Source: VRUE01 sp963716245
Lineage (GTDB): Bacteria > Actinomycetota > Thermoleophilia > Solirubrobacterales > 70-9
Assembly (NCBI GenBank): GCA_963716245.1
Contig: OY970300.1
Location: 1,364,001-1,428,000 of the forward strand
Direction: 5' to 3'
Length of the DNA: 64,000 nt
Part shown: one piece after another, positions 50,011 through 57,142 of the stretch
Layout of the letters: the number at the start of each line of letters is the position of its first letter
Numbering within the stretch: position 1 is the stretch's first letter
Notes under the pieces: generated by a model
Databases searched by the model: none
What the model saw: the letters and a program-made list of their open reading frames with translations, nothing else
What the model was told of the DNA's origin: nothing
Program-made: the position numbers and the translations under genes

Positions 50011-50786
50011 ATGGAAACCGGCGTGAAAGAGGTGGAGCTGCGGGACCTGTGGCGCCGCTACAAGGGCGAGGGAGACGCCTCGGCGAGGGAGCGGCTTGTG
50101 GTGGCCTACTCGCCGCTGGTCAAATTCGTCGCCGGCCGGCTCGGGGCCGGGCTGCCCTCCCACGTCGACGACGCCGACCTGATCTCCTACGGGCTGATGG
50201 GGCTGATCGGCGCGATCGAGCGCTTCGAGCCCGAGCGGGGGATCAAGTTCGAGACCTTCGCGATGACCCGGATCCGCGGCGCGATCATCGACGAGCTGCG
50301 CTCGCTCGACTGGGTGCCGCGCTCGGTCCGCGCCCGGGCGCGCGAAATCGAGGCCGCGCAGGCGAAGCTCGAGCACGAGCTGCAGCGGGCGCCGAGCGAG
50401 GAGGAGCTGGCGGCGAAGCTCGGCATCGGCGAGGAAGAGCTGCAGCACCTCGCTGCTCGAGATCGCCAACTCCTCCGTCTACGCGCTCGACGAGCTGTGG
50501 ACGATCTCCGACTCCTCCGGCGACAGCGTCTCGCTGCTCGACACGATCTCCGACCCGCGCGCCGACGATCCGCAGGAGTCGCTGGCCAGCAGCGAGGTCA
50601 AGGACCGCCTCACCGACGGCGATCTCCTCGCTCCCCGAGCGCGAGCAGCTGGTCGTCGCGCTCTACTACTACGAGAACCTGACCCTGCGCGAGATCGGCG
50701 AGGTCCTCGGCGTGACCGAGTCGCGGGTCTCGCAGCTGCACACCAAGGCGGTCATGCGGCTCAAATCCGCTTTGCAAGAGGCCTGA
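50011..50786 (+). CDS. RNA polymerase sigma factor, FliA/WhiG family (two frameshifts)
   Basis: Group 3 sigma factor. Region 2: LVVAYSPLVKFVAGRLGAGL, DLISYGLMGLIGAIERFEPE and IKFETFAMTRIRGAIIDELR. Region 3: RAREIEAAQAKLEHELQRAPSEEELA. Region 4: LPEREQLVVALYYYENLTLREIGEVLGV and TESRVSQLHTKAVMRLKSAL. Extra Gs near 50453 and 50619 shift the frame; corrected length is 257 residues. WhiG homologues next to dprA/xerC control sporulation or motility in actinobacteria; here neither kind of gene is in view, so its regulon is unknown. Confidence 0.85.
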
Positions 50787-50800
50787 TACCGCTCTAATCT
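50772..50800 (+). promoter_or_regulatory. promoter of the EF-G-like gene (-35 and -10)
   Basis: TTGCAA (50772-50777), 17-nt spacer, TAATCT (50795-50800), then 6 nt to the GTG at 50807. It is the best complete -35/-10 pair seen at a leaderless start in the window. Confidence 0.5.
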
Positions 50801-50806
50801 CGTTGC

Positions 50807-52871
50807 GTGCCGCACAAGGCCGCAGACCGGATCCGCAACGTCGCCCTGATCGGGCACCGGGGCTGCGGGAAGACGAGCCTGCACGAGGCGATGCTGTTCG
50901 AGGCGGGGGCCACGCGGCGGCTCGGCTCGGTCGAGTCCGGCACGACCCTCTCCGACCACGAGCCCGACGAGCAGGCGCGGGCGATGTCGATCGGCGCCTC
51001 CGTCGCCGCCTTCGAGCACGACGGTCGCGAGATCAACCTGATCGACACGCCCGGCGAGCCGAGCTTCGTCGCCGACGCGATCGCGGCCCTGCGCGTCGCC
51101 GATGCGGCGGTCGTCGTCGTCAACGGGGTGAGCGGGGTGGAGGTGCAGACCGAGCGGCTCTGGCGGCGGGCCGACCGCGAGGGGCTGGCCCGGCTCGTCT
51201 TCGTCAACATGCTCGACCGCGAGCGGGCCGACTTCTTCGCGGTCCTCGACTGGCTGAAGGCGGCGTTCGGACCGCACGTGGTCGCCACCGAGATCCCGAT
51301 CGGGGCCGAGCACGAGATTCGCGGCGTCGATCGACCTGATCGACATGGAGGCCTTCGTCTACGAGGGCGGGGAGCGCGGCTCCGCCGAGCGAGGTCGAGA
51401 TCCCCGCCGAGCTTCGCGAGCGGGCGGAGGAGTACCGCGAGAAGCTGATGGACGAGGTCGCGGAGAACTCCGACCAGCTGATGGAGCGCTACCTCGACGG
51501 CGATGCGATCGACCACGCCGAGATCGTCGCGCGTGCTCAAGCAGGGGGTGACGGCGGGGCGGATCTTCCCGGTCACCTGCGGGGTCGCGACGCGCAACCT
51601 GGGCGCCGACCGCCTGCTCGCCGCGCTGGTCGAGGACCTGCCTTCGCCGGCGATGCGCGGGCCGCTGACGGCGCTCGACGGCGACGGCAGTGAGGTCGAG
51701 GTCGGCTCCCGACGAGGAAGGTCCGCTGGTCGCCTACGTCTTCAAGACCCTCGCCGACCCCTACGCCGGCCGCATCAACCTCTTCCGCGTCTGCCGCGGC
51801 ACGATGCGCTCCGACTCGCATCTGGTCAACGTCACCCGCCACGAGAAGGAGCGGATCGGCCAGCTGGGCCGGCCGCTCGGCAAGGAGACGACGCCCGTCG
51901 CCGAGCTGGGCGCCGGCGAGATCGGCGCGGTCGCGAAGCTCAAGCAGACGCATGCGGGCGACGTGCTCTGCGACGGCCAGGGGGAGATCGCCTTCGCGCC
52001 GCTCGACCTGCCGGCGCCGGTGATGGCCTTCGCCTACGAGCCGAAGTCGAAGGGCGACGAGGAGAAGGCGGCGGCCGCGGTGCGGCGACTGAGCGAGGAG
52101 GACCCGACGCTCGACGTGCACCGCGACCCGCAGACCGGGGAGCAGATCCTCGCCGGACTCACCCAGGTCCACGTCGAGGTGGTCGTCGAGCGGATGAAGC
52201 GGCGCTTCGGCGCCGAGATCGAGCTGCACCCGCCGCGGGTCCCGTACCAGGAGACGATCCGCAGGCCCGCCGGTGCCCACGCCCGCTACAAGAAGCAGTC
52301 GGGAGGCCGGGGGCAGTTCGCCGACTGCCGGATCGAGATCGAGCCGGCCGAGGACGGCGCGGGGCTGGAGTTCGTCAACCAGATCAAGGGCGCGGCGATA
52401 CCGGGCGGCTTCATCCCAGCGGTCGAGAAGGGGATCGAGGAGGCGATGCAGCACGGCACGGTTGCCGGCTATCCGGTCAAGGACGTGCGGGTGCGGCTGG
52501 TCGACGGAAAGCACCACGACGTCGATTCCTCCGAGATGGCCTTCAAGGTTGCCGGCTCGATGGCCTTCCGGGACGCGATGGCCGAAGCGGACCCGGTCCT
52601 GCTCGAGCCGATCGTGCGCCTCACCGTCAGCTGTCCCGAGGATTGCGTCGGCGACGTGATCGGCGACCTCAACTCGCGCCGCGGGCACCCGCTCGGGATG
52701 GAGCCGAAGGGCGAGGCAACCGAGGTCAAGGCCGAGGTGCCGATGGCCGAGGTGCTCGACTACGCCCCGGACCTGCGCTCGATCAGCCGCGGTCGCGCCG
52801 ACTTCGCGATCGAGTTCGACCGCTACGAGCCGGTCCCGCAGCACCTCGCCGAGAAGCTGATTGCAACGTGA
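50807..52871 (+). CDS. elongation factor G-like GTPase (EF-G2 type; four frameshifts)
   Basis: Five-domain EF-G architecture, 686 residues corrected. The GTPase motifs diverge from canonical EF-G: G1 is GHRGCGKTSL, G3 is DTPGEPSF (the catalytic His of DTPGH replaced by Glu), and G4 is VNMLDRERAD (NKxD lysine replaced by Met). Later domains are normal: KTLADPYAGRINLFRV, LTQVHVEVVVERMKRRFG, YKKQSGGRGQFADCRIEI and MEPKGEATEVKAEVPMAEVL. Extra bases near 51329, 51389, 51534 and 51713 break the frame. Actinobacteria keep such a second EF-G besides FusA; its role is unclear. Confidence 0.85.
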
Positions 52872-52969
52872 CACACGTGGGCGGCGCATCTCTGCGTCCT
52901 CAGTCGCTCGCGTGCAGAGCACGCCACGCTCCCTTGCGTCCTTGACCTGCTTGCCCCCGTGCGCCACGT
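52866..52969 (+). repeat. R1 element, copy b
   Basis: Core 52884-52953 is about 97% identical to 6737-6805. The flanks ACGTGACACACGTGGG (52866-52881) and CCCCCGTGCGCCACGT (52954-52969) pair at 13 of 16 positions yet differ completely from the flanks of copy a. It begins at the stop codon of the EF-G-like gene and ends 7 nt before the next gene's -10 box. Confidence 0.75.
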
Positions 52970-52976
52970 CATGGAC

Positions 52977-52982
52977 TAGCGT
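52977..52982 (+). promoter_or_regulatory. leaderless -10 box of the 52990 gene
   Basis: TAGCGT with exactly 7 nt to the GTG at 52990. It chooses that start over GTG 52981, which lies inside the box's downstream region. Confidence 0.45.
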
Positions 52983-52989
52983 GGCGGGG

Positions 52990-53367
52990 GTGAGGTTTGG
53001 TGCGATAGACCCGGCGGCTCCGGGGGCAACCGTGGGGCGCATCGCAGAGCCGGCCGACCGGCTGGAACGAGCGATCGAGCGCTTCAACGCCAGTGACGCC
53101 GCGCGCACGGTCGCCGGATTGACACGGACCCTCGGCGCGCCGCGCGTCTCGATCGGGGCGGCGGCCGGGTCTCCGAGCGAGGTGCGGATCACGGTCGCCT
53201 GGGAGCTCTGCTGGTACCAGTGGGGTGTGGACCTCGGCGACGGGATGCGGCCCGTCCTCCAGACCGGCCGCGGCGACGAGATCGACCAGCTCGACGGCTC
53301 GGCCCGCCAGTGGAACGCGAGGGCGGGCGAGGGCGGCTCCCTGTCGCTCGGCACGCCCGTTCCGTGA
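52990..53367 (+). CDS. conserved-looking hypothetical protein
   Basis: 125 residues, start VRFGAIDPAAPGATVGRIAE. The middle is amphipathic helix (ERAIERFNASDAARTVAGLTR), followed by strand-like VRITVAWELCWYQWGVDLGD and a polar, glycine-rich end. No signal peptide or membrane segment. I do not recognise a family. It overlaps the RNase H gene by 4 nt (GTGA), so it is probably co-translated with it; the function is not inferable. Confidence 0.65.
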   Translation: MRFGAIDPAAPGATVGRIAEPADRLERAIERFNASDAARTVAGLTRTLGAPRVSIGAAAGSPSEVRITVAWELCWYQWGVDLGDGMRPVLQTGRGDEIDQLDGSARQWNARAGEGGSLSLGTPVP

Positions 53368-53772
53368 AGAGGCTGGTCGTCAACGTCGACGGCGGCGCCC
53401 GCGGCAACCCGGGCCCGGCGGCGATCGGCGTGGTCGTCCGCGACCCGGACGGCACGGTCCTGGAGGAGCGCGGCGAGCGGATCGGTCGGGCGACCAACAA
53501 CGTCGCCGAGTACCGGGCGCTGCTGCTGGGGATCGAGCGCGCCGGGGCCCTCGGCGCCGAGGAGGTGGAGCTGGTCGGCGACTCGGAGCTGATCGTTCGC
53601 CAGGTCAAGGGCGAGTACAAGGTCAAGGACGCCGCGCTGCGCAAGCTTCACGCCGAGGCGAAGCGGAGCGCTCGCCGACTTCGGGCGCTGGTCGATCCGC
53701 CACGTCCGGCGGGCCGACAACGCCGAGGCGGATCGGCTCGTCAACCGGGTACTGGATGGCGATGGCGGATAA
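53364..53772 (+). CDS. RNase HI-like protein (RVT_3/type 1 RNase H; one frameshift)
   Basis: 135 residues corrected. Acidic active-site positions are all visible: NVDGGARGNPGPAAIG (Asp), NNVAEYRALLLGIE (Glu), LVGDSELIVRQVKGEYKVK (Asp) and, after a +1 shift near 53670, RRADNAEADRLVN (final Asp region). It corresponds to the N-terminal domain of mycobacterial bifunctional RNase HI proteins, without the phosphatase domain. GTG start overlaps the upstream gene; its end overlaps the VOC gene. Confidence 0.82.
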
Positions 53773-54265
53773 GGCCCAGCCGATCGATCCCGGCGTCGAC
53801 ATCGGCCACGTCCACCTCAAGGTCGCCGACCTCGACCGCTCGCTCGACTTCTACTGCGGCGTGCTCGGCTTCGAGCTCCAGCAGCGCCTCGGCGACGAGG
53901 CCGCCTTCGTCTCGGCCGGCGGCTATCACCACCACATCGGCCTCAACACCTGGCACTCGCGCGGCGGCTCGCCGCCTCCGCCGGGGACCACCGGCCTCTT
54001 CCACGCGGCGATCCGCTATCCGACCCGCCGTGCCCTCGCGGACGCCCTGCGCCGCCTCTCCGAGGCTGGTATCCGCCTCAGCGGCGCTTCGGACCACGGG
54101 GTCAGCGAGGCGCTCTACCTGGACGATCCCGATGGCAACGGCGTCGAGCTCTATTGGGACCGGCCGGCGGAGGACTGGCCACGGCAGCCTGACGGCCAAG
54201 GCGTCGCGATGGTCACCGAACCGCTCGACCTGCGCGGCCTGCTCGCCGAGCTGGACGCCGAATGA
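53756..54265 (+). CDS. VOC/glyoxalase-fold dioxygenase-like protein
   Basis: 169 residues. Two beta-alpha-beta-beta-beta modules: the first carries GHVHLKVADLDRSLDFYCGVLGF (metal-ligand His), the middle GGYHHHIGLNTW (second His) and the C-terminal SEALYLDDPDGNGVELYWDRP (ligand Glu). This matches catechol-2,3-dioxygenase-like VOC proteins such as CatE; substrate unknown. ATG 53756 or 53762 are both possible within the RNase H end. Confidence 0.82.
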   Translation: MAMADKAQPIDPGVDIGHVHLKVADLDRSLDFYCGVLGFELQQRLGDEAAFVSAGGYHHHIGLNTWHSRGGSPPPPGTTGLFHAAIRYPTRRALADALRRLSEAGIRLSGASDHGVSEALYLDDPDGNGVELYWDRPAEDWPRQPDGQGVAMVTEPLDLRGLLAELDAE

Positions 54266-54318
54266 GCCTCCTCTGGACGGGTATACGAGACGCTTAGCCC
54301 CGAACAGAGGAGGAAACC

Positions 54319-54489
54319 ATGCGCAAGAAGATCTCCGCCGTCCTGCTGGCGGGTGCGTTCGCGCTCTCGGTTCCGGCTGCGGCTGCCGGCGACAACCCGC
54401 ACGCCGGCAACTCCGGCCACTTCAAGGGCAGCGCCAATCCCTGCAAGAACTCCGACAACAACCCCAACTGCCCGCCGTTCGGCCGGTAG
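54319..54489 (+). CDS. small secreted protein
   Basis: 56 residues: a signal peptide (MRKKISAVLLAGAFALSVPAAAA) and a mature part of about 33 residues, mostly Asn, Gly, Pro and Ser, with two cysteines (NPCKNSDNNPNCPPFGR) that could pair. Start is supported by a strong SD (AGGAGG, 54306-54311 region). It has no recognised domain. It stands alone between the VOC gene and tRNA-Gly, with a possible -10 at TATACG just upstream. Confidence 0.65.
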   Translation: MRKKISAVLLAGAFALSVPAAAAGDNPHAGNSGHFKGSANPCKNSDNNPNCPPFGR

Positions 54490-54537
54490 ATCGACCCCAT
54501 GCGGGGAGGCCGCCTGCGGGCCGCCTTCCCGCACAGA

Positions 54538-54543
54538 TAGAAT
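54538..54543 (+). promoter_or_regulatory. -10 box of tRNA-Gly
   Basis: TAGAAT, 10 nt before the first base of the tRNA. Comparable to TACGCT (55901-55906), 11 nt before tRNA-Cys. Confidence 0.45.
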
Positions 54544-54553
54544 CGGCCCTCGC

Positions 54554-54627
54554 GCGGCTGTAGCTCAGCTGGCTAGAGCGTCTGCTTGCCATGCAGAAGG
54601 TCGTGGGTTCGAATCCCATCAGCCGCT
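54554..54627 (+). tRNA. tRNA-Gly (GCC)
   Basis: Acceptor arms GCGGCTG (54554-54560) and CAGCCGC (54620-54626), discriminator T. D arm GCTC...GAGC, anticodon stem TCTGC/GCAGA with loop TTGCCAT (anticodon GCC), T arm GTGGG-TTCGAAT-CCCAT. No encoded CCA. A T-rich stretch follows. Confidence 0.95.
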
Positions 54628-54671
54628 TTTCTTCTTCCTCTGTCCGATAGGGCGCCTAGCCTGACCGCCAC

Positions 54672-55184
54672 TTGAGTCCTGTCGGTCGAATCCATCTCCT
54701 CAGCGCGATAGCGCTCCTTGCCGCCGCTGCCGCAGGGGCCCTGCTGCCGGCCGCCCTGGGCAAGACGGTGGTGGTGCCCACGGCGGTCCGCAGCGCGCTG
54801 GCGCAGACCAGCCAGGTGCAGGGCGCATCCGGCCGCACGATGGTGCTGAGCCGGGTCGTGATCGAGCCGGAAGGCGAGATCGCGCTGCACCGCCACCTCG
54901 GTACGCAGGTCGCCCGCGTCCAGTCGGGGGTCCTTCGCTACACGGTCCAACACGGCTCGGTCGTCGTCCGCCGCGGCGAATCCGACCAGGACCCCGAGGT
55001 CGTCCGCACCATTCACGCGGGTCAGACCGGACGCATCCAGGCGGGGGAGTGGATAGTGGAGCAGCCGTCGGTCGTTCACCGGGCGGCGAACCCACGCCAG
55101 ACCCCGACCGTGATCTACATAGCGACGCTGCTGGAGAAGGGAGCACCGCCGTCGACGCCGGTCTCCTCGCCCTCCTCGCGCTGA
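54672..55184 (+). CDS. secreted cupin-domain protein
   Basis: 170 residues from a TTG start (TAGCCT 9 nt upstream). Hydrophobic export signal LLSAIALLAAAAAGALLPAAL, then a single cupin barrel: VIEPEGEIALHRHLGTQVARVQSGVLRYTV (metal-binding HRH), RTIHAGQTGRIQAGEWIVEQP and VVHRAANPRQTPTVIYIATLL. Probably a small-molecule-binding or sensor-like extracytoplasmic protein; ligand unknown. Confidence 0.75.
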   Translation: MSPVGRIHLLSAIALLAAAAAGALLPAALGKTVVVPTAVRSALAQTSQVQGASGRTMVLSRVVIEPEGEIALHRHLGTQVARVQSGVLRYTVQHGSVVVRRGESDQDPEVVRTIHAGQTGRIQAGEWIVEQPSVVHRAANPRQTPTVIYIATLLEKGAPPSTPVSSPSSR

Positions 55185-55290
55185 GCGGCTCGTCTACTCA
55201 GGTGACGAGCGACGTGCCATTGGCCATCTGCCTCTCCTTTTCGCGTTGGTGGGTGTGTCCGGGCAGGATCGCACGGGGTAGAGGGCGGTG

Positions 55291-55899
55291 ATGGGGTTGC
55301 CACAGGCTCTCACCGCCTTCGAATGGCTGGAGAATGCGATCGGCGGTGAGATCTGGACCTATCCGGCGATTGTGGCCGCCGTCGCGTTCGACTCCCTGCT
55401 GCCGGTGGCGCCGGGCGAGACGGTGATGATCACGGCCGGGGTCCTGGCAGCTGACGGAGAGCTCCACCCGCTCCTGGTGATCGCGGCCGGGATGGCGGGC
55501 AGCCTGCTCGGCGACAACACCTCCTATGGCCTGGGCGCCTCCCTCGGGCGCCGGGCCGAGCGACGCCTCTTCTCCTCGGAGCGCGGCCGCGACCGTCTCG
55601 CCTGGGCGCGGCGCCAGCTGCGCGAGCGGGGCGCCGCGATCATCGTCATCGCCCGCTTCGTCCCCGGTGGCCGGACCGCGACGACCTTCTCCGCGGGCGC
55701 GCTGGGGATGCCCTGGCGCCGATTCCTCACCGCCGATGCCGTCGCCGCCGGCCTCTGGGCCACCTACATGGCGATGCTGGGCTACTTCGGCGGCAACACC
55801 TTCGAGAACGACCTCTGGAAACCGATCCTCGCCGCCGGCCTCGTCGCCGCCGCCGTGGCCGGCGGGGCGGAGGTACTGCGCCGCCTCCGCCTCTCCTAG
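55291..55899 (+). CDS. DedA family membrane protein
   Basis: 202 residues with about five hydrophobic segments and the DedA signatures: LPVAPGETVMITAGVLAA near 30, GSLLGDNTSYGLGASLGRR near 68, and the arginine-containing ARFVPGGRTATTFSAGALGMPWRRF near 117. DedA/VTT proteins scramble or flip lipids, including undecaprenyl phosphate carriers. ATG 55291 has a TAGAGGG SD; GTG 55288 is an alternative. 55185-55290 holds no gene I can support. Confidence 0.87.
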   Translation: MGLPQALTAFEWLENAIGGEIWTYPAIVAAVAFDSLLPVAPGETVMITAGVLAADGELHPLLVIAAGMAGSLLGDNTSYGLGASLGRRAERRLFSSERGRDRLAWARRQLRERGAAIIVIARFVPGGRTATTFSAGALGMPWRRFLTADAVAAGLWATYMAMLGYFGGNTFENDLWKPILAAGLVAAAVAGGAEVLRRLRLS

Positions 55900-55917
55900 C
55901 TACGCTTCCTAATCGGC

Positions 55918-55988
55918 GGCGCCTTGGCGGAGTGGCTACGCAGCGGCCTGCAAAGCCGTTTACACCGGTTCGATTCCGGTAGGCGCCT
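55918..55988 (+). tRNA. tRNA-Cys (GCA)
   Basis: Acceptor GGCGCCT (55918-55924) and AGGCGCC (55981-55987), discriminator T. Anticodon loop CTGCAAA gives GCA, T arm ACCGG-TTCGATT-CCGGT. No encoded CCA. The -10-like TACGCT lies in the dedA stop region. Confidence 0.95.
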
Positions 55989-56262
55989 TTCCTCTGGGGC
56001 ACGCTCGCACGCGACCATCAGCCGTTGCGCATGCCAGGTGCAACGGACGAAGGTGAGCGCTTCACACGTGCGCCACTTGGCGCAAGTGCGACGTGCTCAC
56101 TGCCAATTTGCAGCGAGAAAGCGAGCGACGACGGGCGCATCGGCCTTAATGAAAATAATTTCTTGAGCGAACCGCGCGAGCCTGTTATCCATGCCCCAGC
56201 TCGAAAACGGGCTCGGCCGCGCCACCACGCGTCGGCCGCAATCACGGGAAAGGGAACAGAAA
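55989..56262 (+). other. gene-free spacer, start of lower-GC region
   Basis: 274 nt without a supportable gene. It contains the hairpin CACTTG-GCG-CAAGTG and an AT-rich stretch (TTAATGAAAATAATTTC, around 56144-56164) that could serve as promoter for the secreted protein. Base composition falls sharply here compared with the left 56 kb. Confidence 0.5.
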
Positions 56263-56931
56263 ATGATTCGCAACCTCAAGGCCCTCGGCCTCGCGCTGGT
56301 CGCGCTCTTTGCAATGAGCGCCGTCGTCGCGTCGTCGGCCTCGGCCGTCACAAACATCACAACCACGTCTGGACCATATCCGAAGCACCTCATAGCCGAC
56401 GATATTGGAGTTGAAGACATCTTCAAGGTCGGTACGAGCGAAATAACCTGCCACGGTGAGACCTACACAACCCAGCTGGAGGGACCCTCGACATCAATCG
56501 AAGTAACGCCTGAGTATGGCGAAACATGTAGGACAAAAACCTCGCCACACTGGAATGTAACAGTCACAGAGAACGGCTGTAAAATCAAATTCGCAGTTGT
56601 AGCTCATGGAGCTGTTACAGACGAAGACAAAGTATCGGCAGAGGTTGTCTGCGCGGCAGGCAAAGTAATTGAAATCCATCACTTTGCCGAAAACGTCACA
56701 CCTCATAGCAGCCTTAGGTGCACAAATACAGTGCATGCGCAGAAAGCCGGTGGTACGCTCACCGCTACAAGCCTGACAGCCACAGGTGACATCGAGCTCC
56801 ACGGTACCGTGACTCTGGTCGACACAACCCACGGTCCGTGTTCGTTCGGCTTCACACTCAATCAAGAAGCAGAATTCATTGCTAGCACGACACTCAAGGA
56901 CACAGCCGGAACACGGATTCACATCGGGTAG
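56263..56931 (+). CDS. secreted cysteine-rich protein of unknown function
   Basis: 222 residues: export signal IRNLKALGLALVALFAMSAVVASSASA, then a threonine-rich beta-type domain with six cysteines (EITCHGE, GETCRTK, ENGCKIKF, EVVCAAG, LRCTNT, GPCSFGF), enough for three disulfides outside the cell. Codon use is much more AT-rich than in the core genes, suggesting acquisition or relaxed selection. Start ATG 56263 has an AAAGGGAA SD. Similar N-termini recur in secreted families of Solirubrobacterales (recollection, not checked). Confidence 0.75.
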   Translation: MIRNLKALGLALVALFAMSAVVASSASAVTNITTTSGPYPKHLIADDIGVEDIFKVGTSEITCHGETYTTQLEGPSTSIEVTPEYGETCRTKTSPHWNVTVTENGCKIKFAVVAHGAVTDEDKVSAEVVCAAGKVIEIHHFAENVTPHSSLRCTNTVHAQKAGGTLTATSLTATGDIELHGTVTLVDTTHGPCSFGFTLNQEAEFIASTTLKDTAGTRIHIG

Positions 56932-56958
56932 CTGCGCCGTTCCGCGCACATGTCGCGT

Positions 56959-56986
56959 TTCTCAAGTAGAAGTTCTCAAGTAGAAG
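56959..56986 (+). repeat. 14-bp tandem duplication
   Basis: TTCTCAAGTAGAAG repeated twice head to tail, with no divergence, just before the terminator hairpin. Each unit is itself a weak dyad (TTCT...AGAAG). Confidence 0.7.
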
Positions 56987-56991
56987 AGTCA

Positions 56992-57023
56992 ACGCACGGG
57001 GCCGGATATCCGGCCCCGTGCGT
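56992..57023 (+). terminator. 32-bp perfect inverted repeat terminator
   Basis: Half-site ACGCACGGGGCCGGAT followed directly by its perfect complement, then TTTAGG. The strongest hairpin in the window, about 60 nt after the stop of the secreted cysteine-rich protein and before the surface-protein gene. Confidence 0.75.
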
Positions 57024-57142
57024 TTAGGGCATCACGCTTAGGCAATGAGTCGTTCCTTGACACGGCGCCTTGAGTTCCGATACGGTCATGTACATCGGGA
57101 GCTACGCGCTCCGCGAATGCTCTGAAGGGAAAGGGGAATGCA

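Noticed and set aside
53364..53772. Reverse transcriptase-associated gene or retron
   Set aside because: The fold is RNase H type 1 only; no palm-domain motifs (YxDD) or ncRNA were found nearby.
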